From Bathymodiolus brooksi (Eukaryota > Mollusca > Bivalvia > Mytilida > Modiolidae): DNA of 64,000 nucleotides. The position numbers were made by a program, and so were the translations under genes. This document shows, one piece after another, positions 12,145 to 25,254 of the stretch (positions are counted from its first letter, which is position 1; the number at the start of each line of letters is the position of its first letter). Below the pieces are notes generated by a model, which was given only the letters and a program-made list of their open reading frames with translations, did not search any database and was not told where the DNA came from. The stretch is taken from positions 107,085,906 to 107,149,905 of the forward strand of contig OY804577.1 of assembly GCA_963680875.1 (NCBI GenBank), read 5' to 3'.

Positions 12145-15100
12145 AAGTTGAATAGGGAACAGATGTGTAAATTATGGAAGAAAATTAAGTTGAATAGTGA
12201 AATGATATGGAAAATATGGAAGAAAAGTAGGTTGAGATGTGAAATATGGAAAATATGGAAGAAACCCAAGTTGAATAGTGAAAAAATATGGACAATATGG
12301 AAGAAAGGCAAGTTGAATAGTAAAAATATATGAAAAATATGGAAGAAACCCAAGTTGAATAGTGAAAATATATGAAAAATATGGAAGAAAACCAAGTTGA
12401 ATAGTGAAAAGATATGTAAATTATGGATGAAAATTAAGTTGAATAGTGAAATGATATGAAAATATGGAAGAAACCCAAGTTGAATAGTGAATAGATATGG
12501 AAAATACAGAAGAAAAGTAAGTTGAATAGTGAAAAGATATGGAAAATATGGCAGAAAGGCAAGTTGAATAGTGAAAAGATATGAAAAATATGGAAGAAAA
12601 TTGTGAAATGATATGGAAAATATGGAAGAAAGGCAAGTCGAATAGTGATAAGAAATGGACAATATGGAAGAAAGGCAAGTTGAATAGTGAAAAGAGATGG
12701 AAAATACAGAAGAAAAGTAAGTTGAGTAGTGAAAAGATATGGAAATTAATGAAGAAAAGTAAGTTGAATAGTGAAAAGATTTGGAAAATATGGAAGAAAG
12801 ATAAATTGAATAGTGAAATAAGTTGGACAATATGGAAGAAAGGCAAGTTGAATAGTGAAAAGATATGAAAAATATGGAAGAAAATTGTGAAATGATATGG
12901 AAAATATGGAAGAAAGGCAAGTCGAATAGTGATAAGAAATGGACAATATGGAAGAAAGGCAAGTTAAATAGTGAAAAAAGATGGAAAATACAGAAGAAAA
13001 GTAAGTTGAGTAGTGAAAAGATATGGAAATTAATGAAGAAAAGTAAGTTGAATAGTGAAAAGATTTGGAAAATATGGAAGAAAGATAAATTAAATAGTGA
13101 AATGAGTTGGACAATATGGAAGAAAGGCAAGTTGAATAGTGAAAAGATATGGAAAATATGGCAGAAAGGCAAGTTGAAGAGTGAAAAGATATGAAAAATA
13201 TGGAAGAAACCCAAGTTGAATAGTGAAAATATATGGAAAGTACAGAAGAAAAGTAAGTTGAATTGTGAAAAGATATGGAAGAAAGGCAAGTTGAATAGTG
13301 ATAAGATATGAACAATATGGAAGAATGGTAAGTTGAATAGTGATAAGATATGGAACAATATGGAAGAATGGTAAGTTGAATAGTGATAAGATATGGAAAA
13401 TATGGAAGAAAGGCAAGTTGAAGATTGAAAAGATATGAAAAATATGGAAGAAACCCAAGTTGAATAGTGAAAAGATATCGAAAATACAGAAGAAAAGTAA
13501 GTTGAATTGTGAAAAGATATGGAATAAAGGCAAGTTGAATAGTGATAAGATATGAACAATATGGAAGAATGGCAAGTTGAATAGTGATAAGATATGGAAA
13601 ATATGGAAGAAACCCAAGCTGAAAAGTGAAAAGATATGAAACATATGGAAGAAACCCAAGTTGAATAGTGAATAGATATGGAAAATACAGAAGAAAAGTA
13701 AGTTTAATAGTGAAAAGATATGGAAAATATGGCAGAAAGACAAGTTGAATAGTGAAAAAATATGAAAAATATGGAAGAAAATTGTGAAATGATATGGAAA
13801 ATATGGAAGAAAGGCAGTCGAATAGTGATAAGAAATGGACAATATGGACGAAAGGCAAGTTGAATAGTGAAAAGAGATGGAAAATACAAAAGAAAAGTAA
13901 GTTGAGTAGTGAAAAGATATGGAAATTAATGAAGAAAAGTAAGTTGAATAGTGAAAAGATTTGGAAAATATGGAAGAAAGATAAATTGAATAGTGAAATG
14001 AGTTGGACAATATGGAAGAAAGGCAAGTTGAATAGTGAAAAGATATGGAAATTATGGAAGAAAAGTAAGTTGAAGAGTGAAAAGATATGAAAAATATGGA
14101 AGAAACCCAAGTTGAATAGTGAAAAGATATGGAAAGTACAGATGAAAAATAAGTTGAATTGTGAAAAGATATGGAAGAAAAGCAAGTTGAATAGTGATAA
14201 GATATGAACAATATGGAAGAATGGTAAGTTGAATAGTGATAAGATATGGAACAATATGGAAGAATGGTAAGTTGAATAGTGATAAGATATGGAAAATATG
14301 GAAGAAAGGCAAGTTGAAGATTGAAAAGATATGAAAAATATGGAAGAAACCCAAGTTGAATAGTGAAAAGATATCGAAAATACAGAAGAAAAGTAAGTTG
14401 AATTGTGAAAAGATATGGAAGAAAGGCAAGTTGAATAGTGATAAGATATGAACAATATGGAAGAATGGCAAGTTGAATAGTGATAAGATATGGAAAATAT
14501 GGAAGAAACCCAAGCTGAAAAGTGAAAAGATATGAAACATATGGAAGAAACCCAAGTTGAATAGTGAATAGATATGGAAAATACAGAAGAAAAGTAAGTT
14601 TAATAGTGAAAAGATATGGAAAATATGGCAGAAAGACAAGTTGAATAGTGAAAAAATATGAAAAATATGGAAGAAAATTTTGAAATGATATGGAAAATAT
14701 GGAAGAAAGGCAGTCGAATAGTGATAAGAAATGGACAATATGGACGAAAGGCAAGTTGAATAGTGAAAAGAGATGGAAAATACAAAAGAAAAGTAAGTTG
14801 AGTAGTGAAAAGATATGGAAATTAATGAAGAAAAGTAAGTTGAATAGTGAAAAGATTTGGAAAATATGGAAGAAAGATAAATTGAATAGTGAAATGAGTT
14901 GGACAATATGGAAGAAAGGCAAGTTGAATAGTGAAAAGATATGGAAATTATGGAATAAAAGTAAGTTGAAGAGTGAAAAGATATGAAAAATATGGAAGAA
15001 ACCCAAGTTGAATAATGAAAAGATATGGAAAGTACAGATGAAAAATAAGTTGAATTGTGAAAAGATATGGAAGAAAAGCAAGTTGAATAGTGATAAGATA

Positions 15101-15574
15101 TGAACAATATGGAAGAATGGTAAGTTGAATAGTGATAAGATATGGAACAATATGGAAGAATGGTAAGTTGAATAGTGATAAGATATGGAAAATATGGAAG
15201 AAAGGCAAGTTGAAGATTGAAAAGATATGAAAAATATGGAAGAAACCCAAGTTGAATAGTGAAAAGATATGGAAAATACAGAAGAAAAGTAAGTTGAATT
15301 GTGAAAAGATATGGAAGAAAGGCAAGTTGAATAGTGATAAGATATGAACAATATGGAAGAATGGTAAGTTGAATAGTGATAAGATATGGAAAATATGGAA
15401 GAAAGCAAGTTGAAGAGTGAAAAGATATGAAAAATATAGAAGAAACCAAAGTTGAATAGTGAAAAGATATGAAAAATATGGAAGAAGCCAAAGTTGAATA
15501 GGGAACAGATGTGTAAATTATGGAAGAAAATTAAGTTGAATAGTGAAATGATATGAAAAATATGGAAGAAGCCA
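12145..15574 (+). repeat. Expanded HOR copy, 3,430 bp (2,534 + 896)
   Basis: It follows the canonical 62-mer order but carries the M33-M54 block twice. Its length is exactly 2,534 plus 896. It also has GAAATAAGTTGG in M17 (near 12,817), a variant shared with 27,287, 30,924, 45,379, 48,482, 50,887 and 56,497. The segment 11,517-13,559 matches 25,987-28,029 at an offset of 14,470 bp. Confidence 0.88.
13457..15248 (+). repeat. 896-bp tandem duplication of M33-M54
   Basis: The copies are placed at 13,457-14,352 and 14,353-15,248 by projecting the canonical HOR. The ATATCGAAAATACAG marker of M33 appears at about 13,476 and 14,372. Landmarks at 13,704, 13,794 and 14,052 recur at 14,600, 14,690 and 14,948. 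Copy two has private changes near 14,678 (TTTTGAAATG) and 14,955 (GGAATAAAAG). Confidence 0.88.
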
Positions 15575-18500
15575 AAGTTGAATAGGGAACAGATGTGTAA
15601 ATTATGGAAGAAAATTAAGTTGAATAGTGAAATGATATGGAAAATATGGAAGAAAAGTAGGTTGAGATGTGAAATATGGAAAATATGGAAGAAACCCAAG
15701 TTGAATAGTGAAAAAATATGGACAATATGGAAGAAAGGCAAGTTGAATAGTAAAAATATATGAAAAATATGGAAGAAACCCAAGTTGAATAGTGAAAATA
15801 TATGAAAAATATGGAAGAAAACCAAGTTGAATAGTGAAAAGATATGTAAATTATGGATGAAAATTAAGTTGAATAGTGAAATGATATGAAAATATGGAAG
15901 AAACCCAAGTTGAATAGTGAATAGATATGGAAAATACAGAAGAAAAGTAAGTTGAATAGTGAAAAGATATGGAAAATATGGCAGAAAGGCAAGTTGAATA
16001 GTGAAAAGATATGAAAAATATGGAAGAAAATTGTGAAATGATATGGAAAATATGGAAGAAAGGCAAGTCGAATAGTGATAAGAAATGGACAATATGGAAG
16101 AAAGGCAAGTTGAATAGTGAAAAGAGATGGAAAATACAGAAGAAAAGTAAGTTGAGTAGTGAAAAGATATGGAAATTAATGAAGAAAAGTAAGTTGAATA
16201 GTGAAAAGATTTGGAAAATATGGAAGAAAGATAAATTGAATAGTGAAATGAGTTGGACAATATGGAAGAAAGGCAAGTTGAATAGTGAAAAGATATGAAA
16301 AATATGGAAGAAAATTGTGAAATGATATGGAAAATATGGAAGAAAGGCAAGTCGAATAGTGATAAGAAATGGACAATATGGAAGAAAGGCAAGTTAAATA
16401 GTGAAAAAAGATGGAAAATACAGAAGAAAAGTAAGTTGAGTAGTGAAAAGATATGGAAATTAATGAAGAAAAGTAAGTTGAATAGTGAAAAGATTTGGAA
16501 AATATGGAAGAAAGATAAATTAAATAGTGAAATGAGTTGGACAATATGGAAGAAAGGCAAGTTGAATAGTGAAAAGATATGGAAAATATGGCAGAAAGGC
16601 AAGTTGAAGAGTGAAAAGATATGAAAAATATGGAAGAAACCCAAGTTGAATAGTGAAAAGATATGGAAAGTACAGAAGAAAAGTAAGTTGAATTGTGAAA
16701 AGATATGGAAGAAAGGCAAGTTGAATAGTGATAAGATATGAACAATATGGAAGAATGGTAAGTTGAATAGTGATAAGATATGGAAAATATGGAAGAAAGC
16801 AAGTTGAAGAGTGAATAGATATGAAAAATATAGAAGAAACCAAAGTTGAATAGTGAAAAGATATGAAAAATATGGAAGAAGCCAAAGTTGAATAGGGAAC
16901 AGATGTGTAAATTATGGAAGAAAATTAAGTTGAATAGTGAAATGATTTGAAAAATATGGAAGAAACCCAAGTTGAATAGTGAAAAAATATGGACAATATG
17001 GAAGAAAGGCAAGTTGAATAGTAAAAATATATGAAAAATATGGAAGAAACCCAAGTTGAATAGTGAAAATATATGAAAAATATGGAAGAAAACTAAGTTG
17101 AATAGTGAAAAGATATGTAAATTATGGATGAAAATTAAGTTGAATAGTGAAATGATATGAAAATATGGAAAAAACCCAAGTTGAATAGTGAATAGATATG
17201 GAAAATACAGAAGAAAGGTAAGTTGAATAGTGAAAAGATATGGAAATTATGGCAGAAAGACAAGTTGAATAGTGAAAAAATATGAAAAATATGGAAGAAA
17301 ATTGTGAAATGATATGGAAAATATGGAAGAAAGGCAGTCGAATAGTGATAAGAAATGGACAATATGGAAGAAAGGCAAGTTGAATAGTGAAAAGATTTGG
17401 AAAATATGGAAGAAAGATAAATTGAATAGTGAAATGAGTTGGACAATATGGAAGAAAGGCAAGTTGAATAGTGAAAAGATATGGAAATTATGGAAGAAAA
17501 GTAAGTTGAAGAGTGAAAAGATATGAAAAATATGGAAGAAACCCAAGTTGAATAGTGAAAAGATATGGAAAGTACAGATGAAAAATAAGTTGAATTGTGA
17601 AAAGATATGGAAGAAAAGCAAGTTGAATAGTGATAAGATATGAACAATATGGAAGAATGGTAAGTTGAATAGTGATAAGATATGGAACAATATGGAAGAA
17701 TGGTAAGTTGAATAGTGATAAGATATGGAAAATATGGAAGAAAGGCAAGTTGAAGATTGAAAAGATATGAAAAATATGGAAGAAACCCAAGTTGAATAGT
17801 GAAAAGATATGGAAAATACAGAAGAAAAGTAAGTTGAATTGTGAAAAGATATGGAAGAAAGGCAAGTTGAATAGTGATAAGATATGAACAATATGGAAGA
17901 ATGGTAAGTTGAATAGTGAAGAGATATGGAAAATATGGAAGAAAGCAAGTTGAAGAGTGAAAAGATATGAAAAATATAGAAGAAACCAAAGTTGAATAGT
18001 GAAAAGATATGAAAAATATGGAAGAAGCCAAAGTTGAATAGGGAACAGATGTGTAAATTATGGAAGAAAATTAAGTTGAATAGTGAAATGATATGAAAAA
18101 TATGGAAGAAGCCAAAGTTGAATAGGGAACAGATGTGTAAATTATGGAAGAAAATTAAGTTGAATAGTGAAATGATATGGAAAATATGGAAGAAAAGTAG
18201 GTTGAGATGTGAAATATGGAAAATATGGAAGAAACCCAAGTTGAATAGTGAAAAAATATGGACAATATGGAAGAAAGGCAAGTTGAATAGTAAAAATATA
18301 TGAAAAATATGGAAGAAACCCAAGTTGAATAGTGAAAATATATGAAAAATATGGAAGAAAACCAAGTTGAATAGTGAAAAGATATGTAAATTATGGATGA
18401 AAATTAAGTTGAATAGTGAAATGATATGAAAATATGGAAGAAACCCAAGTTGAATAGTGAATAGATATGGAAAATACAGAAGAAAAGTAAGTTGAATAGT

Positions 18501-19929
18501 GAAAAGATATGGAAAATATGGCAGAAAGGCAAGTTGAATAGTGAAAAGATATGAAAAATATGGAAGAAAATTGTGAAATGATATGGAAAATATGGAAGAA
18601 AGGCAAGTCGAATAGTGATAAGAAATGGACAATATGGAAGAAAGGCAAGTTGAATAGTGAAAAGAGATGGAAAATACAGAAGAAAAGTAAGTTGAGTAGT
18701 GAAAAGATATGGAAATTAATGAAGAAAAGTAAGTTGAATAGTGAAAAGATTTGGAAAATATGGAAGAAAGATAAATTGAATAGTGAAATGAGTTGGACAA
18801 TATGGAAGAAAGGCAAGTTGAATAGTGAAAAGATATGAAAAATATGGAAGAAAATTGTGAAATGATATGGAAAATATGGAAGAAAGGCAAGTCGAATAGT
18901 GATAAGAAATGGACAATATGGAAGAAAGGCAAGTTAAATAGTGAAAAAAGATGGAAAATACAGAAGAAAAGTAAGTTGAGTAGTGAAAAGATATGGAAAT
19001 TAATGAAGAAAAGTAAGTTGAATAGTGAAAAGATTTGGAAAATATGGAAGAAAGATAAATTAAATAGTGAAATGAGTTGGACAATATGGAAGAAAGGCAA
19101 GTTGAATAGTGAAAAGATATGGAAAATATGGCAGAAAGGCAAGTTGAAGAGTGAAAAGATATGAAAAATATGGAAGAAACCCAAGTTGAATAGTGAAAAG
19201 ATATGGAAAGTACAGAAGAAAAGTAAGTTGAATTGTGAAAAGATATGGAAGAAAGGCAAGTTGAATAGTGATAAGATATGAACAATATGGAAGAATGGTA
19301 AGTTGAATAGTGATAAGATATGGAAAATATGGAAGAAAGCAAGTTGAAGAGTGAATAGATATGAAAAATATAGAAGAAACCAAAGTTGAATAGTGAAAAG
19401 ATATGAAAAATATGGAAGAAGCCAAAGTTGAATAGGGAACAGATGTGTAAATTATGGAAGAAAATTAAGTTGAATAGTGAAATGATTTGAAAAATATGGA
19501 AGAAACCCAAGTTGAATAGTGAAAAAATATGGACAATATGGAAGAAAGGCAAGTTGAATAGTAAAAATATATGAAAAATATGGAAGAAACCCAAGTTGAA
19601 TAGTGAAAATATATGAAAAATATGGAAGAAAACTAAGTTGAATAGTGAAAAGATATGTAAATTATGGATGAAAATTAAGTTGAATAGTGAAATGATATGA
19701 AAATATGGAAAAAACCCAAGTTGAATAGTGAATAGATATGGAAAATACAGAAGAAAGGTAAGTTGAATAGTGAAAAGATATGGAAATTATGGCAGAAAGA
19801 CAAGTTGAATAGTGAAAAAATATGAAAAATATGGAAGAAAATTGTGAAATGATATGGAAAATATGGAAGAAAGGCAGTCGAATAGTGATAAGAAATGGAC
19901 AATATGGAAGAAAGGCAAGTTGAATAGTG
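14850..19929 (+). repeat. 2,540-bp tandem duplication
   Basis: The copies are about 14,850-17,389 and 17,390-19,929. The junction at 17,390 joins a GAATAGTGAAAAG stem to TTTGG (M16 type), where the paralogous place reads AGATGG (M14 type). Both copies share the private GGAAAAAACCC (near 17,169 and 19,709), which supports recent duplication. Landmarks such as 15,578/18,118, 16,520/19,060 and 17,247/19,787 all differ by 2,540. Confidence 0.87.
15575..18114 (+). repeat. Compound HOR copy, 2,540 bp (normal 5' part plus shortened type)
   Basis: It runs M1 to about M29, then jumps to M58-M62, then M62 joins M4 at about 16,935-16,980. A second M7/M8 follows near 17,122. A two-monomer (84-bp) loss occurs near 17,390 compared with the matching place near 19,930. 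Confidence 0.82.
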
Positions 19930-22900
19930 AAAAGAGATGGAAAATACAAAAGAAAAGTAAGTTGAGTAGTGAAAAGATATGGAAATTAATGAAGAAAAGT
20001 AAGTTGAATAGTGAAAAGATTTGGAAAATATGGAAGAAAGATAAATTGAATAGTGAAATGAGTTGGACAATATGGAAGAAAGGCAAGTTGAATAGTGAAA
20101 AGATATGGAAATTATGGAAGAAAAGTAAGTTGAAGAGTGAAAAGATATGAAAAATATGGAAGAAACCCAAGTTGAATAGTGAAAAGATATGGAAAGTACA
20201 GAAGAAAAATAAGTTGAATTGTGAAAAGATATGGAAGAAAAGCAAGTTGAATAGTGATAAGATATGAACAATATGGAAGAATGGTAAGTTGAATAGTGAT
20301 AAGATATGGAACAATATGGAAGAATGGTAAGTTGAATAGTGATAAGATATGGAAAATATGGAAGAAAGGCAAGTTGAAGATTGAAAAGATATGAAAAATA
20401 TGGAAGAAACCCAAGTTGAATAGTGAAAAGATATGGAAAATACAGAAGAAAAGTAAGTTGAATTGTGAAAAGATATGGAAGAAAGGCAAGTTGAATAGTG
20501 ATAAGATATGAACAATATGGAAGAATGGTAAGTTGAATAGTGATAAGATATGGAACAATATGGAAGAATGGTAAGTTGAATAGTGATAAGATATGGAAAA
20601 TATGGAAGAAAGGCAAGTTGAAGATTGAAAAGATATGAAAAATATGGAAGAAACCCAAGTTGAATAGTGAAAAGATATCGAAAATACAGAAGAAAAGTAA
20701 GTTGAATTGTGAAAAGATATGGAAGAAAGGCAAGTTGAATAGTGATAAGATATGAACAATATGGAAGAATGGCAAGTTGAATAGTGATAAGATATGGAAA
20801 ATATGGAAGAAACCCAAGCTGAAAAGTGAAAAGATATGAAACATATGGAAGAAACCCAAGTTGAATAGTGAATAGATATGGAAAATACAGAAGAAAAGTA
20901 AGTTTAATAGTGAAAAGATATGGAAAATATGGCAGAAAGACAAGTTGAATAGTGAAAAAATATGAAAAATATGGAAGAAAATTGTGAAATGATATGGAAA
21001 ATATGGAAGAAAGGCAGTCGAATAGTGATAAGAAATGGACAATATGGACGAAAGGCAAGTTGAATAGTGAAAAGAGATGGAAAATACAAAAGAAAAGTAA
21101 GTTGAGTAGTGAAAAGATATGGAAATTAATGAAGAAAAGTAAGTTGAATAGTGAAAAGATTTGGAAAATATGGAAGAAAGATAAATTGAATAGTGAAATG
21201 AGTTGGACAATATGGAAGAAAGGCAAGTTGAATAGTGAAAAGATATGGAAATTATGGAAGAAAAGTAAGTTGAAGAGTGAAAAGATATGAAAAATATGGA
21301 AGAAACCCAAGTTGAATAGTGAAAAGATATGGAAAGTACAGAAGAAAAATAAGTTGAATTGTGAAAAGATATGGAAGAAAAGCAAGTTGAATAGTGATAA
21401 GATATGAACAATATGGAAGAATGGTAAGTTGAATAGTGATAAGATATGGAACAATATGGAAGAATGGTAAGTTGAATAGTGATAAGATATGGAAAATATG
21501 GAAGAAAGGCAAGTTGAAGATTGAAAAGATATGAAAAATATGGAAGAAACCCAAGTTGAATAGTGAAAAGATATGGAAAATACAGAAGAAAAGTAAGTTG
21601 AATTGTGAAAAGATATGGAAGAAAGGCAAGTTGAATAGTGATAAGATATGAACAATATGGAAGAATGGTAAGTTGAATAGTGATAAGATATGGAACAATA
21701 TGGAAGAATGGTAAGTTGAATAGTGATAAGATATGGAAAATATGGAAGAAAGGCAAGTTGAAGATTGAAAAGATATGAAAAATATGGAAGAAACCCAAGT
21801 TGAATAGTGAAAAGATATCGAAAATACAGAAGAAAAGTAAGTTGAATTGTGAAAAGATATGGAAGAAAGGCAAGTTGAATAGTGATAAGATATGAACAAT
21901 ATGGAAGAATGGCAAGTTGAATAGTGATAAGATATGGAAAATATGGAAGAAACCCAAGCTGAAAAGTGAAAAGATATGAAACATATGGAAGAAACCCAAG
22001 TTGAATAGTGAATAGATATGGAAAATACAGAAGAAAAGTAAGTTTAATAGTGAAAAGATATGGAAAATATGGCAGAAAGACAAGTTGAATAGTGAAAAAA
22101 TATGAAAAATATGGAAGAAAATTGTGAAATGATATGGAAAATATGGAAGAAAGGCAGTCGAATAGTGATAAGAAATGGACAATATGGACGAAAGGCAAGT
22201 TGAATAGTGAAAAGAGATGGAAAATACAAAAGAAAAGTAAGTTGAGTAGTGAAAAGATATGGAAATTAATGAAGAAAAGTAAGTTGAATAGTGAAAAGAT
22301 TTGGAAAATATGGAAGAAAGATAAATTGAATAGTGAAATGAGTTGGACAATATGGAAGAAAGGCAAGTTGAATAGTGAAAAGATATGGAAATTATGGAAG
22401 AAAAGTAAGTTGAAGAGTGAAAAGATATGAAAAATATGGAAGAAACCCAAGTTGAATAGTGAAAAGATATGGAAAGTACAGATGAAAAATAAGTTGAATT
22501 GTGAAAAGATATGGAAGAAAAGCAAGTTGAATAGTGATAAGATATGAACAATATGGAAGAATGGTAAGTTGAATAGTGATAAGATATGGAACAATATGGA
22601 AGAATGGTAAGTTGAATAGTGATAAGATATGGAAAATATGGAAGAAAGGCAAGTTGAAGATTGAAAAGATATGAAAAATATGGAAGAAACCCAAGTTGAA
22701 TAGTGAAAAGATATGGAAAATACAGAAGAAAAGTAAGTTGAATTGTGAAAAGATATGGAAGAAAGGCAAGTTGAATAGTGATAAGATATGAACAATATGG
22801 AAGAATGGTAAGTTGAATAGTGATAAGATATGGAAAATATGGAAGAAAGCAAGTTGAAGAGTGAAAAGATATGAAAAATATAGAAGAAACCAAAGTTGAA

Positions 22901-23018
22901 TAGTGAAAAGATATGAAAAATATGGAAGAAGCCAAAGTTGAATAGGGAACAGATGTGTAAATTATGGAAGAAAATTAAGTTGAATAGTGAAATGATATGA
23001 AAAATATGGAAGAAGCCA
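18115..23018 (+). repeat. Expanded HOR copy, 4,904 bp
   Basis: Its length is exactly the preceding 2,540-bp type plus the 84 bp missing there plus two extra 1,140-bp units (2,540 + 84 + 2,280). It contains the last left-subfamily markers in the window (GATTTGAAAAATATGG near 19,485 and AACTAAGTTG near 19,630). Confidence 0.87.
19911..22830 (+). repeat. 1,140-bp tandem array, about 2.6 copies, nearly perfect
   Basis: Landmarks recur at 20,112, 21,252 and 22,392, and at 20,904 and 22,044. By direct line comparison, 19,911-21,340 and 21,051-22,480 are identical. The first difference is CAGAAG versus CAGATG near 21,340/22,480. The unit equals M27-M54 of the canonical HOR (244 + 896 = 1,140). Confidence 0.92.
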
Positions 23019-25254
23019 AAGTTGAATAGGGAACAGATGTGTAAATTATGGAAGAAAATTAAGTTGAATAGTGAAATGATATGGAAAATATGGAAGAAAA
23101 GTAGGTTGAGATGTGAAATATGGAAAATATGGAAGAAACCCAAGTTGAATAATGAAAAAATATGGACAATATGGAAGAAAGGCAAGTTGAATAGTAAAAA
23201 TATATGAAAAATATGGAAGAAACCCAAGTTGAATAGTGAAAATATATGAAAAATATGGAAGAAAACCAAGTTGAATAGTGAAAAGATATGTAAATTATGG
23301 ATGAAAATTAAGTTGAATAGTGAAATGATATGAAAATATGGAAGAAACCCAAGTTGAATAGTGAATAGATATGGAAAATACAGAAGAAAAGTAAGTTGAA
23401 TAGTGAAAACATATGGAAAATATGGCAGAAAGGCAAGTTGAATAGTGAAAAGATATGAAAAATATGGAAGAAAATTGTGAAATGATATGGAAAATATGGA
23501 AGAAAGGCAAGTCGAATAGTGATAAGAAATGGACAATATGGAAGAAAGGCAAGTTGAATAGTGAAAAGAGATGGAAAATACAGAAGAAAAGTAAGTTGAG
23601 TAGTGAAAAGATATGGAAATTAATGAAGAAAAGTAAGTTGAATAGTGAAAAGATTTGGAAAATATGGAAGAAAGATAAATTGAATAGTGAAATGAGTTGG
23701 ACAATATGGAAGAAAGGCAAGTTGAATAGTGAAAAGATATGAAAAATATGGAAGAAAATTGTGAAATGATATGGAAAATATGGAAGAAAGGCAAGTCGAA
23801 TAGTGATAAGAAATGGACAATATGGAAGAAAGGCAAGTTAAATAGTGAAAAAAGATGGAAAATACAGAAGAAAAGTAAGTTGAGTAGTGAAAAGATATGG
23901 AAATTAATGAAGAAAAGTAAGATGAATAGTGAAAAGATTTGGAAAATATGGAAGAAAGATAAATTAAATAGTGAAATGAGTTGGACAATATGGAAGAAAG
24001 GCAAGTTGAATAGTGAAAAGATATGGAAAATATGGCAGAAAGGCAAGTTGAAGAGTGAAAAGATATGAAAAATATGGAAGAAACCCAAGTTGAATAGTGA
24101 AAATATATGGAAAGTACAGAAGAAAAGTAAGTTGAATTGTGAAAAGATATGGAAGAAAGGCAAGTTGAATAGTGATAAGATATGAACAATATGGAAGAAT
24201 GGTAAGTTGAATAGTGATAAGATATGGAACAATATGGAAGAATGGTAAGTTGAATAGTGATAAGATATGGAAAATATGGAAGAAAGGCAAGTTGAAGATT
24301 GAAAAGATATGAAAAATATGGAAGAAACCCAAGTTGAATAGTGAAAAGATATGGAAAATACAGAAGAAAAGTAAGTTGAATTGTGAAAAGATATGGAAGA
24401 AAGGCAAGTTGAATAGTGATAAGATATGAACAATATGGAAGAATGGTAAGTTGAATAGTGATAAGATATGGAAAATATGGAAGAAAGCAAGTTGAAGAGT
24501 GAAAAGATATGAAAAATATAGAAGAAACCAAAGTTGAATAGTGAAAAGATATGAAAAATATGGAAGAAGCCAAAGTTGAATAGGGAACAGATGTGTAAAT
24601 TATGGAAGAAAATTAAGTTGAATAGTGAAATGATATGAAAAATATGGAAGAAGCCAAAGTTGAATAGGGAACAGATGTGTAAATTATGGAAGAAAATTAA
24701 GTTGAATAGTGAAATGATATGGAAAATATGGAAGAAAAGTAGGTTGAGATGTGAAATATGGAAAATATGGAAGAAACCCAAGTTGAATAATGAAAAAATA
24801 TGGACAATATGGAAGAAAGGCAAGTTGAATAGTAAAAATATATGAAAAATATGGAAGAAACCCAAGTTGAATAGTGAAAATATATGAAAAATATGGAAGA
24901 AAACCAAGTTGAATAGTGAAAAGATATGTAAATTATGGATGAAAATTAAGTTGAATAGTGAAATGATATGAAAATATGGAAGAAACCCAAGTTGAATAGT
25001 GAATAGATATGGAAAATACAGAAGAAAAGTAAGTTGAATAGTGAAAACATATGGAAAATATGGCAGAAAGGCAAGTTGAATAGTGAAAAGATATGAAAAA
25101 TATGGAAGAAAATTGTGAAATGATATGGAAAATATGGAAGAAAGGCAAGTCGAATAGTGATAAGAAATGGACAATATGGAAGAAAGGCAAGTTGAATAGT
25201 GAAAAGAGATGGAAAATACAGAAGAAAAGTAAGTTGAGTAGTGAAAAGATATGG
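22490..25254 (+). repeat. 1,638-bp tandem repeat, about 1.7 copies
   Basis: Landmarks at 22,769, 22,935, 23,022, 23,295 and 23,455 recur exactly 1,638 bp later. The second copy stops matching near 25,254, where it jumps to a GGCAGAAAGGC monomer. Both copies carry AATAATGAAAAAATATGG and GAAAACATATGG. Confidence 0.87.
23019..24656 (+). repeat. Contracted HOR copy, 1,638 bp (2,534 - 896)
   Basis: The order is M1-M32 followed by M55-M62. The M33 marker ATATCG is absent and the monomer after M32 reads ATATGG, so the exchange point lies at or before the M33/M55 equivalents. First copy with the right-hand tags AATAATG (in M4) and GAAAACATATGG (in M10). Confidence 0.88.

Noticed and set aside
19911..22480. 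Certain assembly error at the perfect 1,140-bp repeat
   Set aside because: Identity over this length is suspicious, but it is equally expected for a recent unequal crossover. The sequence alone cannot decide, so I kept it as a finding to check.
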